From Saccharum officinarum (Eukaryota; Streptophyta; Magnoliopsida; Poales; Poaceae), in assembly GCA_020631735.1 (NCBI GenBank), contig CM036170.1:66541737-66605736 (forward strand): a stretch of DNA of 64,000 bases, written 5' to 3'. The notes under the pieces are model-generated. The model was given only the letters and a program-made list of their open reading frames with translations, ran no database searches and was not told the DNA's origin. Both the position numbers and the translations under genes were made by a program. Positions 49,008 through 61,746 of this stretch are shown piece by piece (the first letter of the stretch is position 1; the number at the start of each line of letters is the position of its first letter).

Positions 49008-52000
49008 TACGTAACTAATGTTATGGCCTTTAGCAAAAGGCCCAAGCCTACTACAGAAAAACCAAACACATGCATCCTCATGCGCAGATGCTTTTTATAG
49101 ATAAAGGGTCTGTTCGCCTGGACTTAAATTTGGCTCATTTCGGCTGGAGCTGAAAGTCTGTCCGGCCCAGCCGCCCCCAAGGCCCTTCCTGCTGTTCGGC
49201 TGGTCCAACAAAATCAGCTCGCGCCATCATCACTCTCCCTCTTCCTCCCGCAGACGCGCGCGCTTAGGGTTAGGTCGCACCTGTCGTCGCCGAGATTTGC
49301 CCGCTCTGTCATCCCGATTGACCACCGGCCGCGCTCCACTGTGTCCCCTCCGAACCCGCCGGCCGGAGACGGACGGCGTCATCATTCGTGGCGAAACTTG
49401 CCGGATTGGGTTCGGCGTAGGCAACACAGATCCGCCCCGTCGTCTTCTTTGTTGTGCCACCGTCCAGATCGAGGCCCTTCGTCTCCTTCGAACTCACATC
49501 CTCCTGATCCGGTTCATTCTCTAGGTCCCCATTCCCTCACCTTCATCCTACTTACGGTTAGGGTTCACAAGGTGATTCCATGCCTCATTGTTTTTCTGCT
49601 CAATCCGTCGCCTACCTCCTACACGCCAGGTTCCTTCATCGTGTCCCTGATTCGTCCGCCTCCTTACCATCTGGAACCTGCCGACGCCGCCGTCCAAGCC
49701 ACCGGAGATAGTAACCTTCCCTTCCATCCGTACTGCGCCAGATCCGGTCCGTATCTGAGTTCCTCATCCCCTTTTCTCATGTATCCGAGTTCTCCATTAA
49801 GTGTTTGAATCGTTGGTACCATATAACTATAACTATAGTTGTATCGGCTAGCATCTCCATTTTTGCCATAGTACCATTGATAGCAGTACAATGTGTGGAC
49901 CTACTGTATGCATATCACAATATGGTACAATATGAAAACTACAAATATAACAGTGTGCAGTAATTTTCCATGACCACTTAGCACCTATAGTCCCAGCGCT
50001 TAAACTCATTTTCTTGTTCTTTTACCCCTGCAGTTAGTTTCTTACATTAATTCCGAGGTATTGAACGCAATGACAATTTTTCCTCAGAAATTTGTGTTTT
50101 TCTGTTAGCTAGATTTCATTAGAATGAATATTGCTCAAGTTTCTATTTGACATAACAAAGGAACCTAGGAATGTTTTTTTATTCAAATAACTTTACGCAT
50201 ATACAACTACAATTGGTGTGCTACGCAATATAAAGTAAAATTCAACCTAAGCTAACATGACATAATTCATCTTGTATCAGTCCTTGGCTATACAACCTAT
50301 TATTATATTTTATCAAACTTGTAATTTTTGAATCAAGTCTCACATAAACTAGAGGAATAGGCCAAATAATCCTTCTAAAATATGAATGTGTGGCATGCAA
50401 TCAATTAAGCTTCCAAAAATCATATTGGTAGGATAATTCTTGTTTGTTGGATTACCTTGTACTCTAAGAACCAGCTATTAGTTACAGACTTTTACCGTCC
50501 TACCGTATGATTGTTCTCATCCAGGTGATTGATGCAAACCTTGATTGTAGCATGTCTTAGCACATGCATGATGGCACTTATGCACATGTTGTGAATATAA
50601 CTAGTTAGCTATGCACCAGTGGTCTCCTGCAACCACTTAATGCTTTGTCTGCTGCTTCATTCTTCCAACCGTATGCTTTGTTAATATATGTTGATTTTCT
50701 TGAAATCCTCAAATCAGTCAAGGTATACCTCCTAGACAAATGTCATCAGTACTCATTGTGTTATGTTGCTTTGCTATGTTCTCGTAGCAATTTATGGCCA
50801 TTAGTTGCTGGCTCTTTGGTGTTCCTGGATGTTCTATTCGTTGCTCTCCCATGGGGATTCCTAAGGTAATTACTTCCCCTCCCCCCACCCCCAATGTTTC
50901 ATGTTAGAGCAACTTTTATAATTCATTTCATATGGAAATGGTTTCCACCTAAGTCTGGGAGCAAATTCATTACACAAGATTTGGTCAATTCCTTAATGCT
51001 TTCACACAGTAGTATCTACATTCTGAATTCTGAACAACAATTAAACAATATTTTGAATGTTGGGATTATAGAACAAATTATGTACTGCATATCGGCATAT
51101 GTTTTAGTGTTGATTGTGTCAAGAAAATGGGATTACATTTGCGTACTTTGCAAGTTAAGCAAGGTAGAATACTAGAGTCACCATATCACATCCTTGTAGT
51201 AACTATTGTGGGATTTTTGGGTGATTTCTCCTCCTTCCTTTGGTTCTGTCATTGTGCTCGTTTTACAATTCTCTTCTCAGTTAGGAATTCGAATTCCTCT
51301 ACTATAATGTGTATAGGAGGTCTGATACTTTAGAAATACCATTTTACTTTAAAAAATATAATCTAATATTTTTAAAATCATACAGTATGGGTTTCATGTG
51401 CAATCATTTCACCTACTTTCTATGGGTACCAAATAGGACATAGGAAATCTATTTTAGCATAATTGTGACACCACCTTTACCCTGACAATCACTGCCCAAT
51501 AAATGTGTAATGTAGATTGCATTCTTGTTGTAACCTTAAACTTACATCTAGTTCCATCTTTCATGTATAAGGCGAGGACCATTGGTATTTAGAACAGTAA
51601 ATATATGCATTCGTGAAAGCATCCGTATAGCAAAATTTGTGTTTGACCCCGCTTTCTAATGCCACAAACGTATATTTACAACATCACATTGTTGCCATAA
51701 TAAATTGTCAACCTGTATTTATTGGCTATCAAGTGCCAAATCAAATGGAGGAAAAGGCTGCAAGTGAATGTAAATGTCACATGCCTGTAGGGATAAATGA
51801 TGCTAATATTGATTGATTCACATGCTATTAATATTAGGTACATGTTTAGTTAACTACACTGAAATCAACATTACATAAAGTTCCATGATTACCACCTTGT
51901 TCGTAAACCAACTTTAGGCACGCACCTTCACATTGCTGTTTGTAAGATGGATTTAATTTGAGAAATGGAGTCGTTAGCACTCAAGAGTAAATACTACTCT

Positions 52001-53053
52001 CATGTTGCTTCTTTGGTAACAATATGTGGTTATCTGAGTGTAACATGATGCACATTCAGAGAAACTCAAGTACAGTTTGCAATTTTGAATTGTGAACATC
52101 TAAAATGGATGTAGAGTGTAAACCTTATAGTGCACCATGTTACAGAATTGTGTAGTTGATTGAAGTAAATTTCATTTTTAGAACCACTGAAAATTAAAGC
52201 ATAGTAGCTCTCTGGTAGAATGATCAATTCGGAGTATACGGTTGAGAATTAGGTATTAGGTGACTGATTTGTGTAACCTATTGTTTCCCTTTTAGTAATA
52301 AACATTATCATTCATAACACTTCATTTGTTCTCTCACCATCAATCATAAAGGCTTTACTCCAACTATTTGGCCACTTATTGCATCCAGGTGCAATCATCT
52401 ACCATTAGCGAATAGCGACATAGTTTTAAATAATGATTGCATGGGATAATGGAATAACAGTAAGAGACAAAAGAGAATTTGCTTAATTGGCTATCAGAAA
52501 TCTACATAGGCTTGCAATACATGGACCATTCATGAAAATTGCTAGATTATCTACCCTCCTTAGCAAGTGTTGTGTAAAAAGAATCTGTTTGCTTTGGTGT
52601 TGTTGGTGAGTATGTGGATCTTGACAAAAACATACTTTGCATGGCTCTAACACTTGTACGGTTGTACCTAGGTAGGTTGAGGTCTGGTTGACCTTTGGCA
52701 TGTCTAAAACTTTTTTTTTTCCATTTCTATGTTTAGTCACTAGTGATTGTGCTTGTCTATACCTTCCAAAGTTGCATTTCTTATTATACTTCATTGTTGC
52801 AATGCAAGATTAAGTCGACTGATTTTAAATATTTTTTAGGTAATATGACACTAGCAATATACTCATTGCTAAGGTACAGGGTGCATGCGTATCTAACACT
52901 AGTGAACGTACCCCTCTTAGTAATTGCCTTTCCGTTTCAAGCAATTAGGTTTTGTACACCTTTGCTCTTGATTCAATCTTTATATCTCTCACATCTTAGG
53001 TGTTATATCATGTAGGTGTCATCTTCGAATTGTTTATTCTGGCACCGTCTTCA
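49008..53053. other. Leader region of the Harbinger element
   Basis: GGGTCTGTTCGCCTGG at 49107, after TAAA, resembles a Harbinger/Tourist terminus. A GC-rich stretch 49210-49760 looks like a transcribed leader. From 49800 to 53000 the DNA is AT-rich with no supported coding exon, consistent with a long intron. Confidence 0.4.
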
Positions 53054-54132
53054 ACAGGTTCCTGCTCTCCGTCGGCAGCACATCGCTACAACTTGCGCAC
53101 CAAACGCGTCAAACGAAGCACCAAGGCAAGTTCATTTTGTGTCACACATTCATGTCTTTTCGTACTAGCATATTGTTTGCCTTTCCTCTTTTGTGCTACC
53201 ATTTGTATGCGAACCTACAAACGACATTAGCCATTGCACGTGCCAACAGATGACAAAAGACCGCGCACATTGGGCCGACAATGAACCAGGCTATTGCTGA
53301 ATTTGGCGCTGCAAGAGAACGAAAAGTTCAACTTCAACCACCAGGGTTTCACTAACGCCGGCTGGTCCAACGTTTACACCTACTTCCCCTATTATGATAA
53401 GAAGCAATGCAACAACAAATTGGGTTCCCTTAAACATTCATACCTCAAATGGAAAGAGGAACTAATAGCCACTGGTTTAGGCAGGGACCCACGTACGGGC
53501 GACATTGATGCTGACCCTGAGTACTGGGACACCCAGGATGCTGCCCAACCCGATGGGGTGGTAAGTGTACTTGTTGCCCCCTGTTTTGCATTGCATGTTC
53601 ATCATGTCCGCAATACCCTCTTGCATGTGTTTGCGGTCTACCTTTCCTAGGGAACATGTGCTCCATGTGTGACGAATTTATTTGTTTGTTTACGCAGGAA
53701 ACAAGTTTGTCTGGTGGTAGACGTGGAAGGCCTCCACGCCATCTGGACCTTCTTGAGGCACTATATGGGGACCGCAATCGGAACACGGGTTGTTTCATGT
53801 CCGCCGGTGGTATTCGTGAATCAACGCCTCCTCCTGTTGTCCCCCCCGTAGATTTCAGTGGTCCGTCCAGTTACCATTCGGGTTCAAAGAGGGGCAGCAG
53901 GGACCAAGTTATGACTAGCCCAGAGAAAAAGAAGAGTTTTGATGTGGGGGAGTATATTGCCCGTTTGTCTGAAAGCATTGCTGCTAGGAGCACTTCTCGT
54001 GAGCGAGAACAGACTCGTGAACAGGTCGAGGTTGATGAAGCAATGGCAATCTTGAGATCCGATGGAGTGCCAAAGTTGTCACCCTTGTTCTTCAAAGCCA
54101 TGGATATGTTTAAGAACTCGGTGTCCCGTTAG
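53054..54132 (+). pseudogene. Harbinger Myb/SANT-like DNA-binding protein
   Basis: Three exons can be followed. 53054-53125 is Arg/Lys-rich (HRYNLRTKRVKRSTK) and ends at a GC donor (AAG|GCAAGT). 53250-53561 holds the Myb/SANT-like domain (NHQGFTNAGWSNVYTYFPYY, NKLGSLKHSYLKWKEEL, TGLGRDPRTGDIDADPEYW). 53699-54132 has an AT-hook-like GGRRGRPPR and a charged helix, ending NSVSR and a stop. The frame breaks at about 53284, where one A appears missing in GAACC. In the family this protein binds element ends and helps import the transposase. The true first codon is uncertain. Confidence 0.7.
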
Positions 54133-55272
54133 TTGTATAAGAATCTGGAGGATGCAGAAGAGCGTATTGCTTGGCTGCAATGGCATATGGACAGGCGCAA
54201 GAAGTAGTCATGCTTGCTTGATGGGCGTCCGGTATCCTTTACATTCACACATTTTTTCGTTCTGGAACTTCTGTCCAATTGTTTGAGTTGTTGTGATGTA
54301 ATGCGGCATGTGTCATATTTATTTCCCGAACTCATCATAAACTTTTCCCTATGAGTCAGTTGTGTTTGAAGTGAACGTATAATAAGCTGGTTGTTGTGAT
54401 GCACATGTGTTTATGGCCCCCTACAAATAGTGTGTGTATTTATGTGTTCTATGATGTACAAGCTTCATATGGTTCGTCCAGTTAAATGATGAACCTTGGT
54501 GTGGCTGCGAATGCTAACTATTCTTTTGTGCAGGTGATCATGTAGGTGACCATTTTAGGTGGAGTGCCACTGCACGAGGGGTGTCCCGGTGTGGAGGAGT
54601 TGCCATGTGTGCAGTGACTAGGTGAGTATCCCTTAGTACAAATTATTAATTGGTGTTCTAGGTTTTGACAAGACAATAATGTTATTGTAACAGTGAGCAT
54701 TATGTCTTTGCAGTTTCCTGCGCACATGGACCGGGGTGGCGAGGAAAGTGAAAATTCAAGTGACAACAGTTTCAACGAGTGTGCAACAGCAGCATTGGCA
54801 GCAGCATATGCATATGAAGAAATGCAGACGCCGGAGGTACCGCCGCAAGTGAATTTGGGGGTACAAGGTGTAGGACATCAGCGGTCGCCAATGGGTACAT
54901 AACCTGCTGTCTAATCCTAGTAGGTTCTTTAATAGCTTTCGTATGCAACCTAAAAATTTCATTAGTTGCATACCATATTAACCTCGAAGTACGGTCTAGA
55001 ATCCCGTAAGAAGATTGATTCTGTTGAAGCATTAGGCATGTTTCTTTGGGCATGTGGGATAAATCAGTGTCAGAGGCGAATGGAGGAGAGATTTGTGAGG
55101 GGTTTGGGCACATGTAGCAAGATATTTGACCTTGCTCTTACCGTCATGGTTCAGTTTGCCAATCAAGTGATTAGGCCATTAGATTTCACTTATGCAGTAC
55201 TGTCGGAGGAGTTGTTAGAGTATGCACCTTTCTTTGATGGCTGCATAGGCATTGTGGATAACTAGCCGGAAT

Positions 55273-55290
55273 CCCGCGCAATTGCGCGGG
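55273..55290 (-). other. Helitron 3' hairpin: perfect 18-bp palindrome
   Basis: CCCGCGCAATTGCGCGGG lies seven bases before the terminal CTAG on the minus strand, the position of the Helitron termination hairpin. The same GC-stem plan is seen at 39520 and 37305. Confidence 0.8.
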
Positions 55291-57414
55291 CTAGGAAGAT
55301 CTGAGTCATAGGATGCGCGAAAATACAGTAGCGAAATGGAATGGATGGTACAGGAGGCCACTTTTGTATACATCAAGGATAGGGAGCCTTTTGTTTTTCA
55401 TTAGATGGCGACCTTGGTTAGGCTTGTAGCACATGAAATGCATCGAAATTAAAAATCTACAAACAAAAACACATGAAGAGGGCATTCAGCCTGATTTGTG
55501 CTTTGGTAATAGAAACAGTCAGAATGCATTAGACATGGCCTGATCGAATTGTAGAATCTTTTGTGCCATCTTTCTTCTTTCGCTGCACCAATCAAACTAA
55601 GGCTGAAAAGCAATACATTGGAGGGCTGAGGTGTTCTTTCCTGCAATCCATGGAATGTTTTACATAGATGAATTGAAAAGCATTAATGAAATAAAAATAT
55701 GTATATGGTTAAGGAGAATCTATTTTTGTAAAATTGCAAATGAGTAAAAATAGCACAAAATAAACACAGTTTTCATACCTCTACAGTGTTGTGCCATATT
55801 TTAGCATGTGAAGAAAATGAACATAGCACCTAAATGTGACAAAGTTATTTAAGTAACTAATCATGAGAAGTCAGGACTACTGCAAAGGAGCAGATGGAGT
55901 AAAAATCTCTGGTAGAAAATTGCTATTCAGAGGGCACTCATCGAATACTATTCCCTAGGTGCAGGTGCAGGTGAAGGAAATATATAACACATGATTTTGG
56001 TTCCCTGCTTAACTGCAGTGTCCTAGTCTGTTGCACTGTGGTTGCATGTAATCTATGAAAAAAGCATGGAATAGATCATTCATGTATGTAGTCTTGGAGA
56101 GCCACTGAACTGTTAGTAGATACCCGTTGCATTGTTTTGGTGTTTATTAGGAGGCATATATGAGGTCTCTATTGGGTAACAACTCTTGCAAGAAAACATT
56201 CGTGCTATCGTTGCCAATCTACAAAATTGTGCCTTGAATCAAAACTCCAAAACACCTGGCCACCTCATGCTGCCTATACTCTTTTGGAAGGTTTCAATTA
56301 TATCATGTTCATTGATTTCACTGAACTGGAATACAAAAGGTAGTACATCTTAATCAAACCTATTTTTATCAATCTGTATTAACTTGAGGATATCAGTTGT
56401 GCTTTGTAAAATAACATTGAGGCCATAGTAAATGGACACTAAACTGCAAGAATAGATGGCAGACTCACCAGGGTGTCTGTTGTTTTGTCGGAGTGAATTA
56501 TTACCGAACCATTTGCTGATGCAGCTGTCAAAAATAAATAAAATACACACTGATAAGTTCTAAGCAGTGAATATTCTTATTCAGCAACTATTAGATGTAG
56601 TATGAAGGTATGTAAGAAATTCCCATCGTCGTGAGCAAAGCAATAGAAAAGCATTTTCCATTTTGTGCTTTTCTTTTCTGGCAAGTGCAATGACTCGGAA
56701 TGGACAGAACATATTGAGATAGGAAGTATTATCAGTCTTACCATGTATTTATGTAATGGCAATTACCAGAGCTGATGCTCACAACACACAACATGTTGAT
56801 TGATCAATTAGTTTACCTCTCAAACCGGGCACCTAAGATTGGATAAAACTGAACCGTTCCAATAACAAATCAAGATAACTAATTTGACTGAGATATACGT
56901 GCATCAGCGGATTTGACTGAATAGTTCCTGCATTACAATATACTAACATGGATTTGCAATTTCATAGATGCCGAGACTATAAAATAACCTACCAGAGCAA
57001 AACATGGAGACCAGGCCTTATTTCTTGTAAACAGTTGGTCCAATGCAACGGCCATCCTGGAGAAAAAAAAGATAAATGTGTTTCATGTCCGAAAAGTATG
57101 ACAACAATTTTGCCATATGGCTGATTGTGATTGAGCTAGAATAAACACATGATACCGGGCATATAAATCCACATGTAGATTCATAGACAGGTGCAAAGGT
57201 CATTTGACCCCTTTGAAATTGCAACTCTAAGAGGTCAATGGTCACTTGGAACTGTCAATTTATATAAACATAGAGTAGGTGCTGAAGCCAACCAAAGGGT
57301 CACATGATCCTGAGAGCATGTACTATAATCTAAAACATATATAAACTCTGAAGACCATATCTGGATGACTCGAGAAATTGGGAAGGACATTAAAAAAAGT
57401 GAAGATGCAAGTAC

Positions 57415-57529
57415 CAGCAGAAGTGGAAACGAAGCCCCGTGCAGTACGTCTGAGTGAACAGACCAAATCTCCAAACTGCAGCAGCGTGCTGCTGTGGCCA
57501 AGCTCACAATCTATCCAAGGAATTTCTCC
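57415..57529 (-). pseudogene. Exon-like fragment captured by the Helitron
   Basis: 115 bp with acceptor TTCCTGCAG and donor GTACTT; the frame gives GEIPWIDCELGHSS, then TLLQFGDLVCSLRRTARGFVSTSA. A further candidate 3' exon is DGRCIGPTVYKK-stop near 57050. I do not recognise the source gene. Confidence 0.45.
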
Positions 57530-57916
57530 CTGCAGGAACAACAGCACAGATATGAACAACCATCCAGGCAACACATTAAGAAAAGCAAGTGGGCTAATGA
57601 TCTTGTTCTCATAATATTAGGAGAGATTAAACAAACTAAAGTATTATGAGCCATAAATCAGGAAGAATATATCTCCATTCGTTTGAGCACACCATTAATT
57701 GTTGTACACATCACAATCTATCCAAGGAATATCTCCCTGCAGGAACAACAACACAGATATGAACAGCCATCTAGGCAACACATTAAGAAAAGCAAGTGGG
57801 CTAATGATGTTGTTCTCATAATATTAGGAGAGATTAAACAAATTAAAGTATTATGAGCCATAAATCAGGAAGAATATATCTCCATTTGTTTGAGCACACC
57901 ATTTGTTGTACACATC
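57504..57916. repeat. Tandem duplication, 207-bp unit, two copies
   Basis: TCACAATCTATCCAAGGAAT starts both copies, at 57504 and 57711. They differ at a handful of positions. The unit includes the acceptor edge of the captured exon, so the duplication repeats a splice site without the full exon. Confidence 0.85.
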
Positions 57917-59332
57917 GCATGTAGGAATCAAAGGGGAAAAGGGATGCTAGGTTATGTCAGGGAAAAATCCTTGATACGTACCTCGGAGGCACGGGGCCAT
58001 GGAGAGCAAAGGAGACGACCCAGATCGGTGCTGTGAAGTGAGTCATTGGCCTCGACTGCGGCACGCAGTCATGAACGATGTCACCTTGATGCCGACGACC
58101 GAAGATGAAGACGACAACACAATAGCAGCTGCCATGAGGACTGAAACCCTAGGTGAGGAACCAAATCACTATTGGGGGAAAATAGACAAAGGGAGAGGAA
58201 GGCGCAACCTCTGAGCCACCTGTCTTAGGTATAGGCATGGGCAGGGACACGGCAAGGTGTAGGAGGCCGGTAGAGGGTTCGAAAGGTGAGAGGAAGTCCG
58301 TTGTAGGCAGAGCGCGGGCGCGTGCACCCTGCACTGCGGCGATGTCGGTGGGGGAGGGGGAGCGCGCGGCGGCGGCTGGCAGCGCGACCCTACCGAGAGC
58401 GGCGGCGCCGGAGGAAGGGGCGGCGCTGGGTCCGAGGCGGAGCGGGCGAGGGGCTGTGAGACGGGAGCAGAATGTTCAGGGCAGAGTGACGAAGCGGACG
58501 GAGGCAGCGATGACATACCAACGTGGGTGCTGGAGGGCCGGGAAGGTTGTGGAAGGTTCCCGAGCTGGTGATCTGCTACCGTTGCGAGCGAATCGGATGA
58601 CTTGGGAAAACCGACAAAGAAGAGGGTGATGACCACATTAATAGGCACGGGGATACAACCCAAAATGTTCTACCTGTGTGTGACTTCAATATGCGATTTG
58701 TGTATGTTGCCACAGGGATAGAGGGTTCGGCACACGACATGCGGGTCAAAAAGAAGGCAGAGTTGGATCCGTATTTCCCCCACCCACCACCAGGTTAGTT
58801 TACCACACTTGGCATGGTTGTTGTGGTGATGTGAAGGTTGTGTGGTGCTGCATACTATGTGAATGTGACCTGATGTGGTGTGTTGTGTTTATGCAGGCCG
58901 GTATTATTTGGCAGACTCTAGGTTTGCTATGTGGCCGGGATTTCTGACACCGTATCCAAGGAAGAGGTATGGGTGAAGGAGTTCTAGAAGAAGGGACCTA
59001 GTGATGAGCAGGAGGTGTTCAACCGGCATCATTCGAAGCTGCGTAATGTCATAGAAAGAACATTTGGCACCGCAAAAGCAAAGTGGAAGATGTTGAAAGA
59101 CGTGCCTCACTATCCGGGAACCAAGCAAACACAAATAATCATAGCTCTGTGTGCACTGCACAACTACGTGCATGAACAGGAGGGAGAGAAGCAACGAGGG
59201 AGGTCCAGGGCAGTAGCAGACCTTGGGCCTTTGGGTTCTATAGCAGCTATGGTGAAGGGAGACCCGAACTATATGGAACACCACCGTGAGTGGATCACTT
59301 ATGGACTTCTACTCCTTGGGAAGACAACATAA

Positions 59333-60140
59333 GTGGAAGTGTCATGCTTGTACATATCATCATCTTAAGATGTGCTTCCATGTCTTGCTTGCCAACAGTT
59401 GGGCTCATCATGGTGTGTACACATGCAGGTGATTGGAGGTGGAGCACCGACTGTACTGATGAATAGGGTGGGTGGTGGTAAGTGGATTTTGCTGAGTTGC
59501 CTTCATGTTGACATATGTGTTCCACCATTGCTGGTAATGTTGAACTTGTGGTTGCAGGGTAGATGGTGTTGTTCTTGTGTATGGAGGGTACTAGGGTTTT
59601 GAATTTGAATTGTGGCGTGTACGAAACGATGGCAGGAAGATGATGGATCAAGTTGGTATGTGGATTTTGACCAATTGGGCTTCGTCTTCTTGCTGTCTTT
59701 AAGTACGTTAGAATGGGTACAAGTTGTATTGTTGTTGCACCTTACAATTGATGACTAATGATGCACTGATGAAATGGGGTGCTATATAGAAGAAGAGAGC
59801 ACATGAGTTTGATCTAGTAGTTTGTGCCCACTGATTCAATTGGAATGGTGTAAGGAGTAGAAAATAGTGTAGGGAACTACTAGAACATATGTAATCCCGG
59901 TGTTGTATTGAACTAATGAAATGTGTAATGGGCAACTGTGTAGAAGAAGACTGCACATGGAAAACTTCTTCTAGCAGTTTATGTGCCTCTTGGGGCCGAC
60001 AAGTTTTGTAAAAGTGCCCAATAATACCATTTGAATGATGTAAGGACTGCAAACTATTTGTAGAGTTAGGACTTTACTCTAATTGTATGAGAGTGGTGTT
60101 GTAATGAGCTGTTGGCATTTGATATGAACATGTGATTGAT
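59333..60140. other. Downstream of the transposase; nothing recognised
   Basis: T- and G-rich sequence with imperfect repeats of phrases such as AGAAGAGAGCACATG..AGAAGACTGCACATG at 59790 and 59943. No supported gene. Confidence 0.45.
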
Positions 60141-60651
60141 AATGTTTTTCTAAACGCAAAACGGTAAACAGTTGGTCACCCTTCGTTTAGCGTTTAGACT
60201 GTTTAAACGGTGTTTAAACGGAATTAAACGGCCTAAACAGTTTTGTACAATAACAATAAAATATATATATTTATGTAGGTAAAAATAAAATTTGCTAGAA
60301 CCCATACATATTTACACATGTAAAAATCAAATATTCTACCAAATAATCTTGTTGGAAGAAATCTAAATCCCACAACACTTTATATAATTACAACGTTAAT
60401 TAGTTTCATGTTAATTGTGATAGACATAGTCCTTTAATTCACTTAATTATGGATTAAATGGTTGTTTAGCTCATTTAATCACGTTTAATCTAATTTTGTT
60501 TAGACCGTTTAGACGGGATTGAACGGTTTAAACAGGTTTAAACGACCCAACCGATTAATTCACCGTTTAGGGCCTAAACAACATGTCTGACTTCTATTTA
60601 CCGTTTAAACGGTGTTTAAACGGACTAAACGGCCGTTTAGGCGAACAGTGG
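60141..60651. mobile_element. hAT-type MITE, 511 bp
   Basis: An exact 8-bp duplication TGATTGAT flanks it (60133-60140, 60652-60659). The ends pair loosely (TGTT..CTAAACG on both strands). GTTTAAACGG words are repeated at both sides. It is non-coding. Confidence 0.75.
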
Positions 60652-60659
60652 TGATTGAT

Positions 60660-61746
60660 GTAAGGGTTGTCCATGTTTGGTGTTTTTGCCTGCTGTTTCA
60701 ATTGAATTTCAATGATTTAAGGGCTGCCCATGGCTGATGGCTGGTGTTGCAATTGGCGCTATTTTTGAATTGAATTGCTGCCTAGTACATGTATGTGGCC
60801 CCACTTGTTTGATTTGAATTGGCTTATGGTGACCGGCTGCTGCTTGGTTGATCCTGCTGGTTTGGCTGATTCTAGTGATTGTAGTAGAATCAGCCACCAG
60901 CCGGAAGAAGAGCAGTCGAACGACACCAAAGAAAAGGATCCGGTTTCAATACTTCATCTCTTATATAACCAAGAGAGTCAGACCATAAGGATCAGGCACA
61001 TTTTATTTGGTTATTTCATTTGTTGATATCGATGGTGATGCCAAAACTTTTTACTCAAAAACATGAGAAAGAGCGTTTCGATGAGTCTAGGAATATGACA
61101 AGAGGATTGGTTTTTTTTATAAACAACTTCATTCAACTTAAGTGCAGCATACAAACAGGAACTGAAAAGGCTCCCAAGTTACATTCTGAATTGCCTTCAA
61201 ACTTGGGCATCTAAGATTGTTTATATGGTTGATACAAGTGCAAGAATAAGTATAATTTTCAGCAACAGATGTAAGTGCCAAAAGGATGGGCTGTGAGATT
61301 CAGTTGGCGTGAAACTTTGTGAACTGTGTAATCTTTTTGTTGCACGGCCTCCAGAAATCCTGAGGTGTAGGTTTTGATATTCCATTGCGGAGGGTTGGAG
61401 AGATCTCTTGAATGGTAGGAGTTCGCCATGGACTGAGATTTTGAGAATCAGTAAGAAAGTTCACCTAAGGTAGGGACAACTGTTTTGCCACTCTTGCTGC
61501 TAGGCAAAGGGCAGCCGCTTCAGCCATACGCACCAACTTGTTATTCTAGCTTGGACCCAAGTGTTGAGATGGTGAAGCGTAGCACAATCGAGGAAGGAGC
61601 AACTTGGATAGCTCTTATACATCTGTTTAATCCCTCACATAAACGTTCCCTATGGTTTCATTGGTTTCGTTGTTACCATGGGAAAATCCAAATGTAGTGT
61701 TGACTGAACTCTATACTATTATCTTTTTCCATGCTTATTTCATATA
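60660..61746. other. Unassigned spacer
   Basis: Short open frames only; an inverted pair CTGATTCTAG/GTAGAATCAG near 60870-60890 is too short to call. No gene is supported. Confidence 0.4.

Larger units (their letters stand above)
55262..58629 (-). mobile_element. Helitron inserted in the Harbinger transposase, 3.4 kb
   Basis: On the minus strand it begins TCACCCTC after host A (58630) and ends with a hairpin, ATTCCGG and CTAG before host T (55261). Deleting it joins ..GIVD-N-D-HINRHGDTTQNVL in one frame, which supports both boundaries and the A|T target. No Rep/helicase coding was found. It carries exon-like fragments (57415-57529 and a GC-rich stretch 58240-58620), so it looks like a non-autonomous gene-capturing Helitron. 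Confidence 0.65.
49108..59332 (+). mobile_element. Decayed PIF/Harbinger element with Myb-like and transposase genes
   Basis: The two-gene content (Myb/SANT-like protein followed by a DDE transposase on the same strand) is diagnostic of PIF/Harbinger. The left terminus is proposed from GGGTCTGTTCG at 49108. I could not find the matching right terminus, so the right limit given is the transposase stop. A Helitron is nested in the transposase. Confidence 0.6.
54726..59332 (+). pseudogene. PIF/Harbinger DDE transposase, split by a Helitron
   Basis: Begins MDRGGEESENSSDNSF with acceptor TTTGCAG upstream. It continues as SRFFNSFRMQPKNFIS, then the DNA-binding segment YGLESRK..SVEALGMFLWACG, up to FFDGCIGIVDN at 55261. 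After the Helitron it resumes at 58630 as RHGDTTQNVLPVCDFNMRFVYVATGIEGSAHDM, splices at 58793|58897, and reads YYLADSRFAMWPGFLTPY, then IERTFGTAKAKWKML and ALHNYVHEQ, ending at 59332. The acidic residues in GIVD, LADS and IERTFG are the DDE triad. The usual GTHI after the first D is missing. Other defects: frame shifts near 54890, 54967 and 58958, and an in-frame TAG near 58986. It is dead. Confidence 0.8.

Noticed and set aside
58169..58663. 164-codon Pro/Ser-rich minus-strand frame
   Set aside because: It runs across the proposed Helitron edge and has low-complexity composition; kept only as a possible captured first exon.
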